From assembly GCA_963805715.1 (NCBI GenBank), contig CAWDVK010000002.1, forward strand, positions 1-64,000: DNA of 64,000 nucleotides, written 5' to 3'. The notes beneath the pieces were generated by a model. That model did not search any database. It saw only the letters and a list, made by a program, of their open reading frames with translations, and was not told the origin of the DNA. Source of the stretch: CAWDVK01 sp963805715. GTDB taxonomy: Bacteria > Actinomycetota > Actinomycetes > Streptosporangiales > Streptosporangiaceae. Below are positions 44,226 to 53,241 of the stretch, in pieces (positions within the stretch are counted from its first letter, which is position 1; the number at the start of each line of letters is the position of its first letter). The position numbers and the translations under genes are program-made.

Positions 44226-46121
44226 TCAGGCCAGGCTGGCCCGCCAGCTGGCATTCAGCGCCGAGTACTCGCCGCCGGAGTCCATCAGCTGGCCGGGCGG
44301 CCCGTCCTCGATGATCCGGCCGCCGTCCATCACCAGCACCCGGTCCGCGATGGCCACGGTCGAGAGCCGGTGCGCGATGATGACGGCGGTCCGCCCGGTG
44401 CGGATGGTCTGCAGCGCCTCCTGCACGAGCCGCTCGCTCGGGATGTCCAGCAGCGAGGTGGCCTCGTCCAGGATCAGTACGGCGGGCGCCGCGAGGAAGG
44501 CGCGGGCAAAGGAGATGAGCTGCCGCTGGCCGGCCGAGAGCCTGCCGCCTCGCTTGCCGACCTGCTCGGCGTAGCCGTCGGGCAGCGCCCGGATGAAGGC
44601 GTCGGCGCCGATCGCGGCCGCGGCGGCCTCGATCTCGGCCTGGGTGGCGCCCGGCTTACCGAGCGCGATGCTGTCCGCGATGGACCCGCTGAACAGGAAG
44701 TTCTCCTGGGTGATCAGGATGACCTCGCTGCGCAGGCTGCGCTCGGAGAGCCGCCGCACGTCGATCCCGTCCAGCAGGATCCGGCCTGCGTCCGGGTCGT
44801 AGAAGCGGGCCAGCAACCGGGCCAGGGTGGTCTTGCCCGCGCCGGTAGCGCCGACGACGGCCACCGTCTGGCCGGCCGGGATGGCCAGGTCCAGGTCCGG
44901 CAGCACCACGGCGGCGCGGTAGCCGAACCGGACTGCGTCGAACCGGACTCCCCGGCCCCCGCGCGCCGGGGCAGTCAGGGCACTAAGCGAAACGGGGTCG
45001 TCCGGCTCTGCCACCTTCGGCGCCTCATCCAGCACGCCGGATACTTTCTCCAGCGCGGCCCCGGCCGACTGGAACGAGCTGTAGAACTGGGAAAGATCCT
45101 GCAGCGGGTCGAAGAATCGCTGCAGGTAGAGCAGGAAGGTCACGAGCACGCCGATCTGCATCTGATGGTCGATCACCCGCAGCCCGCCATACAGCAGCAC
45201 GGCGCCGATGGCCAGGTTCCCGACCAGCGTCACGCCAGGGAAGAAGATGGCGATCAGGCGCATCGAGCGCAGCGTGGCGTCGGCGTAGTCCTTGTTGAGC
45301 GCGCTGAATATCTCCTGGTTGCGCTTTTCCCTGCGGAACGCCTGGACCGCCCTGATCCCGCCGAACGTCTCCACGAATTGCACGATGACCTGGGCGATCG
45401 TGTCCCTGGTCCGGCGGTAGGCGATCGCTGACTCGCGCCGGAACCAGGAGGACAGCCAGGCCAGCGGCCCGAAGCCGGTCATCACGACCAGGGCCAGCGG
45501 CCAGTCGAGCAGCAGCATGCCGGTGCCCACGAGCAGCAGCGAGAAGACGGCCGAGACGAGCGTGTCCAGGCCCTCCTCGAACAGGTCGGAGATCGAGTCA
45601 ATGTCGGAGACCTGGCGGGAGATGACCCGGCCGGATGTGTAGCTCTCGTGAAAGGCGACCGGGAGGCGCTGGAAGTGCGCGAAGAGGCGGCGCCTCAGCT
45701 CCAGCACGACGCTGCCGCCGAGCTTGCCGATCCCGCTGATGAACGTCCTGGTGGCGATCGCCTGGACGAGCACGGCCACCAGGAAGGCGGCGATGACGAT
45801 GGCGAGCGGCACGGCGTCGTGGGTACGGGCCAGCGCCGGGATCTTGTCGATGCCGACGCCTACCAGCCACGGTCCCGTCAGTGCCGCGAGGTTCGCGGTG
45901 ATGATCAGCAGGAAGACGGCGATGACCCGGTTGCGATGCGGCGCGAGCAGGTTCTGCAGCAGTCGCCGGCTCCGCCGCCGGAGCAGGGCTGACAGGCCCG
46001 CGGTGATCTCCTCGGCGTCTTCCGCGGCGATGCCGCGCCAGGCGTCGCCGGCCCCCGGGGTCGCGGCAGCCTGCGGCGCGGCAGCCTGCGGCGCGGCGGC
46101 CTGGCCCGTGTCCTGGCTCAT
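44226..46121 (-). CDS. ABC exporter subunit, consensus ATPase site
   Basis: A 631-residue half-transporter: about six membrane helices (residues about 60-345) and a nucleotide-binding domain. It has Walker A VVGATGAGKTTLARLLARFY, the unusual signature LSAGQRQLISFARA, Walker B AVLILDEATSLLD with the catalytic Glu, and switch IAHRLSTV. It overlaps its partner gene by 4 bp, and the two resemble heterodimeric exporters such as TM287/288 or MsbA-like pairs. The substrate is unknown. The N-terminus carries an Ala/Gln/Pro repeat (QAAAPQAAAPQAAA). Confidence 0.93.
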   Translation of the reverse strand: MSQDTGQAAAPQAAAPQAAATPGAGDAWRGIAAEDAEEITAGLSALLRRRSRRLLQNLLAPHRNRVIAVFLLIITANLAALTGPWLVGVGIDKIPALARTHDAVPLAIVIAAFLVAVLVQAIATRTFISGIGKLGGSVVLELRRRLFAHFQRLPVAFHESYTSGRVISRQVSDIDSISDLFEEGLDTLVSAVFSLLLVGTGMLLLDWPLALVVMTGFGPLAWLSSWFRRESAIAYRRTRDTIAQVIVQFVETFGGIRAVQAFRREKRNQEIFSALNKDYADATLRSMRLIAIFFPGVTLVGNLAIGAVLLYGGLRVIDHQMQIGVLVTFLLYLQRFFDPLQDLSQFYSSFQSAGAALEKVSGVLDEAPKVAEPDDPVSLSALTAPARGGRGVRFDAVRFGYRAAVVLPDLDLAIPAGQTVAVVGATGAGKTTLARLLARFYDPDAGRILLDGIDVRRLSERSLRSEVILITQENFLFSGSIADSIALGKPGATQAEIEAAAAAIGADAFIRALPDGYAEQVGKRGGRLSAGQRQLISFARAFLAAPAVLILDEATSLLDIPSERLVQEALQTIRTGRTAVIIAHRLSTVAIADRVLVMDGGRIIEDGPPGQLMDSGGEYSALNASWRASLA

Positions 46122-48025
46122 CGGCGCGCCCCGCTCGTCATGCTGCCGCCTGCCAGGCCCGCGCTGCTGCCGTCCTCGAGCGGCTCGGCGCTCATCAGCT
46201 CCCGGTACCGGGAATCAGTGCTGAGCAGCTCGTGGTGCGTGCCGAGTGCGGTGATCACGCCGTCGCTCAGCAGGGCCACCCGGTCAGCCAGCTGCACGGT
46301 CGACGGGCGGTGGGCGACGACCAGCCCGGTGGTCTCGGCGAGCACCTGGCCGAGAGCCTCGGTCACCTTCGCCTCCGTGTGCACGTCGAGCGCCGACAGC
46401 GGGTCGTCGAGCAGCAGCACCTGCGGCCGGGCCAGGATCGCGCGGGCGAGCGCCACCCGCTGGCGCTGCCCGCCGGACAGTGCCATGCCCTGCTCGCCGA
46501 TCCTGGTGTCCAGTCCCCAGGGCAGGTCGGCCACGAAGTCCGCCTGGGCCGCTGCCAGTGCGGCCAGGATGGACTCCTCATCAGCGTCGGCGACGCCGTA
46601 GCTGACGTTCTCGCGCACGCTGGCCGAGAACAGGGTGGGATCCTCGAAGGCACAGCCGACCATCGTGCGCAGCTGCGGCAGCGGCAGGTCACGCACGTCG
46701 ACGCCGCCGATCCGGATGGCACCGCCGGTCACGTCCGCGAGCCGCGGGACCAGCTGCAGCAGCGTGCTCTTGCCCGATCCGGTCGCGCCCACCAGGGCAA
46801 CCGTCTCGCCCGGCCGCAGTTCCAGGTTCACGCCGCGCAGCACCGGCCCGGAGGCGGCGGAGTAGCTGAACTCCACCTGATCGAAGACCAGGTGGCCGGC
46901 CGCGGCCTGACGCCGGGGCGCGGCCGGGCGGGCCGCCGTCTTCGACGCTGACGGGGCTGCCTCCGCCGGGGCGCCGGGCCGGTCCGTGATGGCCGGCGGC
47001 GTATCGAAGATCTCGTAGATGCGCTGGGCGGCGGTCGCGGCCTCCTGGCCGGACGCGAGTATGTAGCCCATCGCCTCGATCGGCCAGACCAGCAGGAGCG
47101 TCAGGGTGATGAAGGCGACGAGGCCGCCCAGGCTCAGCTCGTGCTGCGTCACGGCCAGCGTGCCCAGCAGCAGCAGCACGCCGATGGCGACGTTGGGCAC
47201 GAGATCCAGGGCGGCCCAGAAGGTCCCGCGCAGGCTGGCCTTGGCCACCTGGGTCCGGTAGACCAGCTCGGCCTGCTCCGAATGCTGGGCCGCCGCCTCA
47301 TCCCGGCGGCCGAGCGCCTTGAGCACCCGGATGCCGGTCGTCGCTTCCTCGACATAGGTGGCGAGGTCGCCCTGCTGGTCCTGGGCCCGGCGGGAGAGCA
47401 CCCGGTACTTCTTCTCGAACCGCGTGCAGAGCACGGCCACCGGGAGGAATACGCAGCCGGTGAGCAGCCCGAGCCACCAGTTCAGCCGGATGAGCAGGGC
47501 GACCACGAGCAGGAAGGTCCAGATGTTGGTGATGAAGAACACCACGCCGAAGCCGGCGAAGCGGCGGATCGCCGACAGGTCGGTCGTGGCGCGGGACAGC
47601 AGCTGACCCGACTGCCAGGCATCGTGGAAGCCGGGCTCGAGCCGCTGCAGGTGCGCGTACAGATCGTCGCGCATGGACTGCTCCATGCTCGTGACCGCGC
47701 TGGACTGAACCCAGCGGCGGAAGAAGTTCAGGGCTGCCTGCAGGGCGCCGAGGGCCATCGCGGCGATGCCCAGCGGGATGAGCAGCTGCCGGCTGCCGCG
47801 GACGATGGCGTCGTCGATCACTGACTTGGTGACGAGCGGGATCGCGATCTCGGCCGACACGGAAACGACCGCGGCAATGATCATGAAGAGCAGCTGGCCG
47901 TGATACGGGCGGAGGTATTCCCTGGTGCGCCAGAGCGCGGCCGCGGGCGTCTGCGGGGCCCGCCGGGCAGCGGTCAGCTCCGCCTTCCGGGCATGCGGCG
48001 GCTTACGAGCTGACTCTGGGGGCAT
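46118..48025 (-). CDS. ABC exporter subunit, degenerate ATPase site
   Basis: A 635-residue partner of the gene at 44226. Membrane domain helices include LLFMIIAAVVSVSAEIAIPL and TNIWTFLLVVALLIRLNWWL. The ATPase domain has Walker A LVGATGSGKSTLLQL, signature MALSGGQRQRVALARAI and Walker B QVLLLDDPLSALD, where the catalytic Glu is replaced by Asp, and VVAHRPSTV. Asp at that place marks the degenerate site of heterodimeric exporters, leaving one strongly active ATP site in the pair. It is divergent from the cysteine-desulfurase-like gene. Confidence 0.93.
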   Translation of the reverse strand: MPPESARKPPHARKAELTAARRAPQTPAAALWRTREYLRPYHGQLLFMIIAAVVSVSAEIAIPLVTKSVIDDAIVRGSRQLLIPLGIAAMALGALQAALNFFRRWVQSSAVTSMEQSMRDDLYAHLQRLEPGFHDAWQSGQLLSRATTDLSAIRRFAGFGVVFFITNIWTFLLVVALLIRLNWWLGLLTGCVFLPVAVLCTRFEKKYRVLSRRAQDQQGDLATYVEEATTGIRVLKALGRRDEAAAQHSEQAELVYRTQVAKASLRGTFWAALDLVPNVAIGVLLLLGTLAVTQHELSLGGLVAFITLTLLLVWPIEAMGYILASGQEAATAAQRIYEIFDTPPAITDRPGAPAEAAPSASKTAARPAAPRRQAAAGHLVFDQVEFSYSAASGPVLRGVNLELRPGETVALVGATGSGKSTLLQLVPRLADVTGGAIRIGGVDVRDLPLPQLRTMVGCAFEDPTLFSASVRENVSYGVADADEESILAALAAAQADFVADLPWGLDTRIGEQGMALSGGQRQRVALARAILARPQVLLLDDPLSALDVHTEAKVTEALGQVLAETTGLVVAHRPSTVQLADRVALLSDGVITALGTHHELLSTDSRYRELMSAEPLEDGSSAGLAGGSMTSGARR

Positions 48026-48217
48026 TGTCCGCAGGCTAACCGGGCAAGCGCTTAACTGTCATCCCTATTTCGCCGAGAGTGGACAAAACGGCCAGATCAG
48101 GGCGCAGCTCGACGGTCTCCCGGATGGCTTGACCGTCTCCCGGATGGACGGCCGGCCGCCCGGCCGCGGGAGCTGAGAGGATATCCGGGGGATACCGGCG
48201 GAAGGGATGACCTGCTC
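48026..48217. promoter_or_regulatory. Divergent promoter region with direct repeats
   Basis: Two copies of 'cgtctcccggatgg'-like sequence lie about 20 bp apart (about 48112-48147) between the ABC exporter operon and the cysteine-desulfurase-like gene. The spacing of two helical turns suggests a binding site, although this could be a simple duplication. Confidence 0.35.
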
Positions 48218-49420
48218 ATGAGCTTTGACGTGGCTGCCGTCCGCGCGGCGTACCCGGCGCTGGCTGACGGCTACGCCTATCTCGACGGCGCGGCAGGCAC
48301 CCAGGTGCCCGCTGCGGTCATCGAGGCGATCAGCGCCGCCCAGCAGGCCGGGATCGGCAACTCGGGCGGCGCCTTCCCGGCCAGCAGGCGGTCCGACGAG
48401 ATCACGGCCGAGGCCCGGCGCGCCGTTGCCGACCTGACCGGCGGCAGGCCCGATGGCGTGATACTCGGGCCCAACATGACCACCCTGACCTACCGGCTGG
48501 CGGCGACGCTGGCAGCGGGCTGGCGGCCAGGCGACGAGGTGATCGTGTCCCGGCTCGACCATGACGCCAACGTGCGGCCGTGGGTGCAGGCCGCCGACCG
48601 GGCGGGCGCGATCATCCGGTGGGCCGAGATCGACCGGGCCACGGGCGAGCTGCCGGCCGGGCAGTACGCCGGGCTGCTCTCGCCGCGGACCCGGCTGGTC
48701 GCGGTCACCGCGGCCAGCAACATCATCGGCACCCGGCCGGATGTGCCCGCTATCACGGCCGCCGTCCGCGCGGCCGGCGCGCTCAGCTACGTCGACGGCG
48801 TGCACGCGACCCCGCACGGGCCGGTTGACGTCCGGGCCATGGGTGCTGACTTCTACGCGACGAGCGCCTATAAGTGGTCGGGCCCGCACGTCGGCGCGGT
48901 CATCGCCGATCCCGGACTGCTGCAGGCGCTGCGGCCGGACAAGCTGAGGCCGGCGCCGGATGAGGTGCCGGAACGGTTCGAGTGGGGCACCCTGCCGTTC
49001 GCCGACCTGGCCGGCCTGACGGCGGCCGTGGAGCACCTGGCCGGGCTGGCCGGCCCGGCCGAGGGCACCAGGCGGGAGCGCGTGCTCACAGCCATGTCCG
49101 CCGCGCAGCGCCATGAGCAGGCCCTGTTCGGCATCCTGCTCGACGGCCTGGAGGAAATGGGCCACGTTACGACCTACGGAAAGGCGGCCAGCCGGACCGC
49201 GACGGCGTACTTCACCGTGGCCGGGCACACGCCGCGGGAGGTGGCCGAGCATCTGGCCGGCCGCAAGGTCAACGTGTGGGACGGCCACAACTACGCCTGG
49301 GAGCTGACCGGGGCCCTCGGCATCCGGGATGCCGGCAGCGCCGTGCGGGCGGGGCTGGTGCACTACAACGACCGCTCGGACGTGGACCGGCTGCTGGCGG
49401 GCGTGGCCGAGCTAGGCTGA
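48218..49420 (+). CDS. Cysteine-desulfurase-like PLP enzyme (class V aminotransferase fold)
   Basis: The 400-residue protein fits the TIGR01976 group. It has YLDGAAGTQVPAAVIEAISA, GPNMTTLTYRLAATLAAGW, VSRLDHDANVRPWVQAADRA, YVDGVHATPHGPVDVRAMGA and the PLP lysine in YATSAYKWSGPHVGAVI. The C-terminus NVWDGHNYAWELTGALGI, then GLVHYNDRSDVDRLL, is characteristic. It resembles selenocysteine lyase/cysteine desulfurase, but the members' true substrates are not known. ATG 48218 follows GGAAGGG. Confidence 0.9.
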   Translation: MSFDVAAVRAAYPALADGYAYLDGAAGTQVPAAVIEAISAAQQAGIGNSGGAFPASRRSDEITAEARRAVADLTGGRPDGVILGPNMTTLTYRLAATLAAGWRPGDEVIVSRLDHDANVRPWVQAADRAGAIIRWAEIDRATGELPAGQYAGLLSPRTRLVAVTAASNIIGTRPDVPAITAAVRAAGALSYVDGVHATPHGPVDVRAMGADFYATSAYKWSGPHVGAVIADPGLLQALRPDKLRPAPDEVPERFEWGTLPFADLAGLTAAVEHLAGLAGPAEGTRRERVLTAMSAAQRHEQALFGILLDGLEEMGHVTTYGKAASRTATAYFTVAGHTPREVAEHLAGRKVNVWDGHNYAWELTGALGIRDAGSAVRAGLVHYNDRSDVDRLLAGVAELG

Positions 49421-49561
49421 GAGCCGGCGTTGTCAGGGCCCCGCAGCCGGGCCTGGCCCGGCGGCGTGCCCTCGGCTGGCGTAATCAGCAGGCGGCCGGG
49501 AAGACCAGCAGTGACAGATTGTCGACCTTCTGTCACATGAGGCTACCAGCGGGGGAGATTC

Positions 49562-49954
49562 GTGGGATTCCTTGACGACGTGAAAAGCAAGTTCAGCCAG
49601 GGACAGGGCCAGGAAGGCGGGCTGGCCTCGCTGTCGAAGTTCATCAGCGAGAACGGCGGGCTGCAGGGCCTGACATCCAAGCTGTCCAATAGCGGCCTGG
49701 GCCAGCAGGTGCACTCCTGGGTGGGGACCGGGCAGAACCAGCCGGTGACCGGATCCGAGGTCCGGCACGCCGTGGACCCGCAGTCGCTGGAGCAGCTCGC
49801 TCAGCAGGCCGGAACGACGCCCGAGCAGGCCAGCGAGAACGTCGCCAAGGTGCTGCCCGAGATGGTGAACGAGGCGACGCCGGACGGCAAGGTGCCGGCC
49901 GACGACCCGTTCGCGAAGGGCATGGACGCGCTCAAGCGGATGTTCGCGAAGTAG
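49562..49954 (+). CDS. YidB-family (DUF937) protein
   Basis: A 130-residue protein beginning MGFLDDVKSKFSQGQGQEGG (GTG start, GGGGGAG upstream). It has KFISENGGLQGLTSKLSNSG and LGQQVHSWVGTGQNQPVTGS followed by EQLAQQAGTTPEQASENVAK. All are characteristic of the YidB/DUF937 family of small, mostly helical proteins of unknown function. It is complete. Confidence 0.9.
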   Translation: MGFLDDVKSKFSQGQGQEGGLASLSKFISENGGLQGLTSKLSNSGLGQQVHSWVGTGQNQPVTGSEVRHAVDPQSLEQLAQQAGTTPEQASENVAKVLPEMVNEATPDGKVPADDPFAKGMDALKRMFAK

Positions 49955-50052
49955 CCAGCCGCGCCGGGCTGCCAGCCCGCGCGCTGGCGGGCCGGCGGGA
50001 GCGTGAGTCCGGAGCGAGTGCCGCTGCCCGGCCGGCTGCCGCCCGGCGCGAG

Positions 50053-50511
50053 CTAAGGCGCGGTGCGGTCGCCGAGTTCGAACCGGTACACCCGGCTGTC
50101 GCGCAGGGCGAAGCCGAGCCGCTCGTACAGCCTCCCGGCAGCGGCACGGGCCGGCCGCGATGTCAGGTCGACAGTCCGGGCGCCGACCGCCCTGGCGTGC
50201 TCGACGGCCCTGTGCGTCAGCGCCTCGCCGACGCCCTGGCCGCGGGCGGCCTCGTCGACCACCACGTCCTCGATCCAGGCGCGCACGCCGGTCGGGATCG
50301 GGAACGTCACCAGCGTCAGCGTCCCGCTGATGCGCCCGTCAGAGCGGGCGATCAGCAAGGTGATCGCCGGGGACTCGATGATCGCGGTGAGCGCCGCCTG
50401 GTCGAGCGGCGGGGCCGAGCGGGATAGCTGCGGCAGCAGCACGCTGAACGCTTCGACGACTTCCGGGGTGACCTCGCTGAGAACCTCTACCTGGACAGCC
50501 ACCCCGGGCAC
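50053..50511 (-). CDS. GNAT N-acetyltransferase
   Basis: A 152-residue single GNAT domain. It has the acetyl-CoA loop VVVDEAARGQGVGEALTHRA (R/Q-x-x-G-x-G/A), strand RISGTLTLVTFPIPTG, and the C-terminal VDLTSRPARAAAGRLYERLG. The start is GTG 50511 or GTG 50502. The substrate is unknown; the domain resembles small-molecule or amino-group acetylases. Confidence 0.88.
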   Translation of the reverse strand: MPGVAVQVEVLSEVTPEVVEAFSVLLPQLSRSAPPLDQAALTAIIESPAITLLIARSDGRISGTLTLVTFPIPTGVRAWIEDVVVDEAARGQGVGEALTHRAVEHARAVGARTVDLTSRPARAAAGRLYERLGFALRDSRVYRFELGDRTAP

Positions 50512-50617
50512 ATTACCGGTTCGGGCGGCGCCGCGGCGGCCCTACCCGGCGCGGCGGATGCGCTGCCCGCCGGCCCGGCGCCCGGCGGGCAGCGACGTGG
50601 ATGAGCATCTGCTGCGG

Positions 50618-51001
50618 TTACAGCAGCAGTGACGGCGCTCCCACGCTGCTGCGCGCAGGGCCCGACGGGCCGGGCGCGCCGGCTGAGCTGACGCCGGCTG
50701 CGTGCAGCAGGGCGGCGGTGCCCGCCGCGGCCACGATGACGGCCAGGAACGGCGCCCGCAGCAGCAGCGCGACGACGGCGGCGCCGAGGCCGGCCATCCG
50801 GTCCGGGTCGATGGTGATCGACTGCCCCGAGGTGGCCACCTGCACCGCGATCAGGGCGGCGAGCAGGGCCACCGGGACCAGTTCGGCGAACCGGCGCACG
50901 CGCGGGTTGTCCAGTACCCGCTGCGGCACGGTCAGCCCGGCCAGCTTCAGCGCATAGCAGCCGGCCGCCGTCACGGCGACGGCGATCCAGACGCCGGTCA
51001 T
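50618..51001 (-). CDS. AzlD-family membrane protein
   Basis: About 127 residues with four hydrophobic segments, starting MTGVWIAVAVTAAGCYALKL and including LVPVALLAALIAVQVA. It is the small subunit of AzlCD-type branched-chain amino acid exporters. ATG 51001 overlaps the azlC-like stop by 4 bp. The C-terminus is an extra Pro/Gly/Ser-rich tail ending in VGAPSLLL, and the stop lies within a CTGCTG/CAGCAG hairpin. Confidence 0.88.
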   Translation of the reverse strand: MTGVWIAVAVTAAGCYALKLAGLTVPQRVLDNPRVRRFAELVPVALLAALIAVQVATSGQSITIDPDRMAGLGAAVVALLLRAPFLAVIVAAAGTAALLHAAGVSSAGAPGPSGPARSSVGAPSLLL

Positions 51002-51777
51002 GCCGGGCCGCGCAGCGGTGCGGCCGGGTCGGCGAGCGCACCCGCCAGCGCGGCGAAGGCGGCCAGGATGACCGGCACCCCCGTCGGCAGGAACGGCGTC
51101 GCGGCGAGCGCGATGACCACGCCGCCCACCGCGACGCTGCGCTCGGTCCGCCCGGCCCGCAGCCGGGGCCAGATGAGCGCGAGGAACGCGGCCGGCCCGA
51201 CCACGTCCAGGCCGTAGGCCTGCGGCGAGCCCAGCCTGCCCGCGCCCAGTGCCCCGGCGAGCGTGCACAGGTTCCAGGTCAGGTACAGGCAGGCGAAAGT
51301 GGCCCGGAATCCGGCCCGGGCGGCAGGCGGGTCCGGCTGGGCCAGGGCGATCGCCGTGCACTCGTCGATGACGCCCTGGGCGACGATCAGCTTGCGCGGC
51401 CCGCGCACGCTGAGCAGATCAGCCAGGCGCAGCCCGTAGAGCGTGTTCCTGCTGCCCAGCAGGATGGCCCCCGCCGTGCCGGCGATCAGGCTGCCGCCCG
51501 TCGCCACGACGCTGGCGAGCGCGAACTGGGATGCGCCGGTGAACGCGAAGATGCTCAGCGCGCACGCCTGCCAGGTGCTGAGGCCGGAGCTGACGGCGGC
51601 CGCGCCGAAGGCCAGGCCGGAGAGCCCGACGGCCAGGCCGAGGCCGATGCCGTCGCGCACCGGGGCGGGCCCGCGGCCCCGGCTGGAGTTGCGCCCGGGG
51701 GCGGCGCGCGCCGGGCCGGAGCCTGGCGACGGCGCGGCAGGCTCCTGATCGCCGCTGGCAGCGGAGTCTTCGGGCAT
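50998..51777 (-). CDS. AzlC-family branched-chain amino acid exporter
   Basis: A 259-residue membrane protein with a Pro/Ser-rich N-terminus, then GIGLGLAVGLSGLAFGAAAV, ALSIFAFTGASQFALASVVA, GAILLGSRNTLYGLRLADLL (the AzlC signature region) and FLALIWPRLRAGR. It is the large subunit of an AzlCD exporter (branched-chain amino acids or similar). It forms an overlapping pair with the azlD-like gene. Its neighbour AraC regulator is a candidate controller. Confidence 0.9.
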   Translation of the reverse strand: MPEDSAASGDQEPAAPSPGSGPARAAPGRNSSRGRGPAPVRDGIGLGLAVGLSGLAFGAAAVSSGLSTWQACALSIFAFTGASQFALASVVATGGSLIAGTAGAILLGSRNTLYGLRLADLLSVRGPRKLIVAQGVIDECTAIALAQPDPPAARAGFRATFACLYLTWNLCTLAGALGAGRLGSPQAYGLDVVGPAAFLALIWPRLRAGRTERSVAVGGVVIALAATPFLPTGVPVILAAFAALAGALADPAAPLRGPA

Positions 51778-51830
51778 GCCGCGACGTTAGCGCACGGTCA
51801 GGCGGGACAGTCTTGTACGTTCTTGCCCGC

Positions 51831-52253
51831 TCAGCCGGGCGCCGGGCGCCGGATCCTGGCCGCGAAGAGGTCGCGAAGGCTCACCACGCCGCAGACCGTC
51901 CGGCCCTCCATGACCGGCAGGTGCCGGAATCCGTGCAGCAGCATGATCTGCGCCGCGTCCGCGGCGGACGTGTCCGGGCTGGCCGACTGCGGGTGCGGGG
52001 TCATCCAGTCCGCCACCGTGGCAGCGCAGAGGTCCTCGCCGGATGCCGCGGCGCGCAGCACGTCGCGCTCGGTCAGGATCCCGACCAGGAACGGTCCCTG
52101 CATGACGATGGCCGAGCCGACCTTTCCCAGCACCATGGCCGCGGCCGCGGCGGAAACCGAGGCGTCCGGCGGCGTCGTCTGCACCTGCGTGTGCATGAGA
52201 TCCCGGAGCACGATCGTGCCCGTGGCCCTGGGCTGCTGCAAGCTCTCAGTCAC
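51831..52253 (-). CDS. CBS-domain pair protein
   Basis: The 140-residue protein is two CBS domains and little else: LRDLMHTQVQTTPPDASVSA, VGILTERDVLRAAASG, VADWMTPHPQSASPDTSAAD and VCGVVSLRDLFAARI. Such pairs bind adenosyl nucleotides. The start overlaps the next upstream gene by 8 bp, suggesting coexpression with the 80-residue protein. The partner target is unknown. Confidence 0.9.
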   Translation of the reverse strand: MTESLQQPRATGTIVLRDLMHTQVQTTPPDASVSAAAAAMVLGKVGSAIVMQGPFLVGILTERDVLRAAASGEDLCAATVADWMTPHPQSASPDTSAADAAQIMLLHGFRHLPVMEGRTVCGVVSLRDLFAARIRRPAPG

Positions 52254-52488
52254 TGCCGCCTACCTCGTGCCGTGCGCCGTCCAGGTGCGGCGACGCCGGG
52301 TCCGCCAGCTCCTCGGAGAGCAGCCGCCACAGGGAGCCTGCCCAGGCAGAAACGCCAGGCCATTTCTTCCAGAAGACCTGGAGCGTCGTCTGGTCGAATT
52401 CTTCCAGCGCGCGCTCAGGCGCGATCGCATCCCTGAGTTCCTCGAGGTCGTGAATCAGGTCGAGGAAAAGGCCAGCGGCATCATCCAT
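52246..52488 (-). CDS. 80-residue hypothetical protein
   Basis: ATG 52488 begins MDDAAGLFLDLIHDLEELRD and runs APERALEEFDQTTLQVFWKK then VSAWAGSLWRLLSEELADPA. It is acidic and helical with several Trp. No family is recognised. It sits directly before the CBS protein gene with an 8-bp overlap, so the two are likely linked in function. Confidence 0.6.
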   Translation of the reverse strand: MDDAAGLFLDLIHDLEELRDAIAPERALEEFDQTTLQVFWKKWPGVSAWAGSLWRLLSEELADPASPHLDGARHEVGGSD

Positions 52489-52587
52489 GGAATCACCCTC
52501 GGCGCGAGTGTAAGCCCGCGGGCGCCCGCAGCGCGAGACCCCCTGTCCGGCGCGGGAACCGGGCAGTACTCCCGGCCCTGTCCTACG

Positions 52588-53241
52588 GTGAGGGGCGTGC
52601 GTGGCTGGCCTATTGCGAGGGTCGTGCGGGGCGTGGCGTGGTGGGGCGTGCTGTCGGCGGCGATTGCGCCCGCGCTGCTGATCGGCGGGTGGACGGTTGC
52701 CGCCGCCCTGCAGCCAAGCTCCTTCGACGCGATGACCAGGACAGTCAGCTCGCTGGCCGCGCTGGGCGCCACCGACCGGTGGGTGATGACCGCGGTGCTG
52801 GCGGCCGTGGGCGGCTGCGATGTCATTACCGGCCTGGCCCTGCGGTCGGCGGCCACGGCCGGGCGGCTCATCCTGGTCGCGGGCGGCGCGGCGGGCATCC
52901 TGGTGGCCGCGAGCCCGGAGCCGGAGGGCGGCGGCTCGCTGGCGCATGCGTTCTGGGCGACCTTCGGGCTGCTTGCCATGACGGCCTGGCCGCTCGCGGC
53001 GCGGCGGCGGGGGGATGACGTGCCGCTCGCGCTCCGGCCGGCCGTCTCGGCCTGGGCATCCGGGGTGCAGCTGGCGCTCTTACTGTGGTTCGCCGCGGAG
53101 TTAGTCGCGGGCGGCGGCCAGCTTGGCCTGGCCGAGCGGGTCCTGGGCGCCGTGCAGGCCAGCTGGCCGCTGGCCGTGGTCGTGACCGTCGCTCTTGCTC
53201 CCGTGCCTGGCCAGCAGGTGAAGGTCCCGCTCGATCGCTGA
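52588..53241 (+). CDS. DUF998-type membrane protein
   Basis: GTG 52588 or a later GTG (52597). The 217-residue protein has six likely helices, starting GVLSAAIAPALLIGGWTVAA and including DRWVMTAVLAAVGGCDVITG and FWATFGLLAMTAWPLAA. The loop QPSSFDAMTRTVSSLAALGA is the DUF998 hallmark (YNPVTDTISSLGA-like). Function is unknown. The last 141 bp overlap the 3' end of the convergent AraC gene. Confidence 0.8.
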   Translation: MRGVRGWPIARVVRGVAWWGVLSAAIAPALLIGGWTVAAALQPSSFDAMTRTVSSLAALGATDRWVMTAVLAAVGGCDVITGLALRSAATAGRLILVAGGAAGILVAASPEPEGGGSLAHAFWATFGLLAMTAWPLAARRRGDDVPLALRPAVSAWASGVQLALLLWFAAELVAGGGQLGLAERVLGAVQASWPLAVVVTVALAPVPGQQVKVPLDR

